Assembly (NCBI GenBank): GCA_936943315.1
Contig: CAKZJM010000412.1
Coordinates: 1-8,142 of the forward strand
From: an uncultured Methylophilus sp.
Lineage (GTDB): Bacteria > Pseudomonadota > Gammaproteobacteria > Burkholderiales > Methylophilaceae
DNA: 8,142 bases
Direction: 5' to 3'
A model generated the notes under the pieces. The model made no database searches. It was not told the DNA's origin and was given only the letters and a program-made list of their open reading frames with translations. Each line of letters opens with the position of its first letter. Position 1 is the first letter of the stretch. Of this stretch, positions 6,926 to 8,142 are shown piece after piece. The translations under genes and the position numbers were made by a program.

Positions 6926-6982
6926 TGTGTGAACAGCTGAAGACAAACGATTATTATCGGTCAATTTTAAAGCTTCACCAAA

Positions 6983-7056
6983 AACTTTGACAGAAATAAC
7001 AACTTTGACAGAAATCCTAAACCGCAGCCAGGGTTTTTTGGATAAACCGTCAAAGT
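6983..7056. repeat. Two tandem 15-bp repeats (18-bp period) plus an inverted 8-bp copy between xseA and kup
   Basis: AACTTTGACAGAAAT occurs exactly at 6983-6997 and again at 7001-7015. The core ACTTTGAC recurs inverted as GTCAAAGT at 7049-7056, 3 bp after the xseA stop. In minus-strand RNA the inverted copy could pair with either direct copy. The copy nearest kup is followed by UUUU, giving a terminator-like shape but with a 57-nt loop. The alternative is a repeated protein-binding site in the kup upstream region. A short AAACC/GGTTT hairpin followed by a T-run on the plus strand (about 7018-7040) also lies here. Confidence 0.55.
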
Positions 7057-7059
7057 AAA

Positions 7060-8142
7060 TCAGTCCCTACAGTTATTTTTGTCAGGCATGACATTGGTAA
7101 CCACTACTTGCGCCTCACCCCGGTGCAAGGTCAGTTGCAAATGTTCACCGGCTTCCAGTTGGCTGGCGTCGGTCACGGCATGCCCATTGTGTTGCTGCAC
7201 AATGGCATAACCACGTGCCAACACCTGATGCGGATTGAGTTGTTGCAGGCTCGTCGCATAGTGCTCCAGTTTTCGGCGTCGCGCTTGTAGTAATTGTTGC
7301 ATGGCGAGCTGCAAACGGTGTTGCCATTGTTGCAGGAATTGTTTTTGTTGTTGCAACTGCTGCATGGGAGAAACCAGTCGGCGTGACAGGTAATCCAGCG
7401 TTTGTGCATGCTGGCTTAACAGGGATTGCATGGTGCGCATGAGCTGCAGCCGTGATTGTTCCACTTGTTGGCGTAGCTGCGACTGGTCTGGACAGGCCAG
7501 TTCGGCGGCTGCTGTGGGCGTGGCTGCACGCAGGTCAGCCACAAAGTCGGCAATGGTGAAGTCGGTTTCATGGCCCACACCACTGATGGTTGGCAGGCGG
7601 CAGGCGGCAATCGCACGCGCGACCACTTCTTCATTAAACGACCATAAGTCCTCAATACTGCCACCACCACGGCAAATCAACAGGGTGTCGACTTCCTGGC
7701 GCTGGTCGGCCAGCTGAATGGCCTGTGCGATGAGTTCGGCAGATCCTTTGCCCTGGACTGGCGTCGGGTAAATAATCACTGCCATGCCGGGATAACGTCT
7801 ACGGATGGCCGTTAATACATCGCGTAACGCCGCCGCATCGGGCGAGGTGACGACGCCTATGCGTTGCGGGTTGGCTGGAATGGGTTTTTTACGCGATGCC
7901 TCAAACAGGCCTTCTGCCTGCAAACGCTGTTTGAGTTGCTCAAAGGCCTCATACAACTTACCCAGGCCTGCCGGTTGTAAAAACTCTATGGTCAGTTGAA
8001 AGTCCCCGCGGGCTTCATACAAGGTGACAGTCGCCCTGGCTTCAATCAGGTCGCCCTCACGCGGCAGGCTGCCCACCAGGCTGTTACGGCCTTTAAACAT
8101 GACGCAGCGCACCTGCGCACGCTCATCCTTGAGTGAAAAATA
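7060..8142 (-). CDS. xseA: Exodeoxyribonuclease VII large subunit, lacking the N-terminus (runs off the right edge)
   Basis: XseA is the catalytic large subunit of exonuclease VII, which with XseB degrades single-stranded DNA from both ends into oligonucleotides. The reading frame is open to the last base of the window, so a GTG at 8112 is not the true start; YFSLKDERAQ precedes it and matches the OB-fold. About 45-50 residues are missing by comparison with E. coli. In the 360 visible residues, numbered from the edge, I see GVVTSPDAAALRDVL (96-110), IIYPTPVQG (123-131), RGGGSIEDLWSFN (158-170) and SGVGHETDFTIADFVADLRA (187-206), the catalytic core motifs. A Gln-rich coiled coil follows (about 219-305), then the C-terminal RGYAIV segment (310-315). 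The gene ends in TGA. xseB is not in the window. Confidence 0.96.
   Translation of the reverse strand, partial: YFSLKDERAQVRCVMFKGRNSLVGSLPREGDLIEARATVTLYEARGDFQLTIEFLQPAGLGKLYEAFEQLKQRLQAEGLFEASRKKPIPANPQRIGVVTSPDAAALRDVLTAIRRRYPGMAVIIYPTPVQGKGSAELIAQAIQLADQRQEVDTLLICRGGGSIEDLWSFNEEVVARAIAACRLPTISGVGHETDFTIADFVADLRAATPTAAAELACPDQSQLRQQVEQSRLQLMRTMQSLLSQHAQTLDYLSRRLVSPMQQLQQQKQFLQQWQHRLQLAMQQLLQARRRKLEHYATSLQQLNPHQVLARGYAIVQQHNGHAVTDASQLEAGEHLQLTLHRGEAQVVVTNVMPDKNNCRD

Noticed and set aside
6987..7010. Two perfect TTGACA hexamers on the plus strand, resembling -35 boxes
   Set aside because: No -10-like sequence lies at 16-18 bp from either one, and they would drive transcription antisense to xseA. 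They are part of the tandem repeat.

Overview
The window is a run of seven protein-coding genes, all on the minus strand, with gaps of 4 to 193 bp. In the direction of transcription (right to left) they are: xseA (start missing), kup, an M48-family lipoprotein metalloprotease, dapD, a membrane GGDEF-EAL protein, a yffB/ArsC-like gene, and dapE (end missing). Protein similarity and the dapD / yffB / dapE grouping point to a proteobacterium. I favour a betaproteobacterium, possibly a methylotroph of the Methylophilaceae, because of the mid-range base composition and general protein character. That placement is inference and was not tested by any search. I see no tRNA, rRNA, CRISPR array, insertion sequence or phage gene.

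Right part (about 4100-8142): xseA is the large subunit of exonuclease VII. kup is a proton-coupled potassium importer. The third gene encodes a zinc metalloprotease with a lipobox, probably working on outer-membrane proteins in the periplasm. The three look functionally unrelated. The xseA-kup gap holds an 18-bp-period tandem repeat with an inverted partial copy.

Left part (1-4100): dapD and dapE encode enzymes of the succinylase branch of lysine/diaminopimelate synthesis. yffB, a thioredoxin-fold ArsC/Spx-like gene, lies 4 bp ahead of dapE, an arrangement also known in E. coli. A 690-residue c-di-GMP signalling protein sits between dapD and yffB. It is the least ordinary gene here. Its seven-helix N-terminus looks like a worn-down MHYT sensor, its GGDEF site and inhibitory site are intact, and its EAL domain keeps the catalytic residues but has a changed loop 6.

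No stretch over 300 bases lacks a gene. The largest gap (2973-3165, after dapD) carries a 69-bp nested palindrome. The dapD leader and the kup 3' end also carry inverted repeats. The window is mainly housekeeping DNA. I do not see a clear new defence or mobile system, and the best leads are the GGDEF-EAL protein and the intergenic structures.
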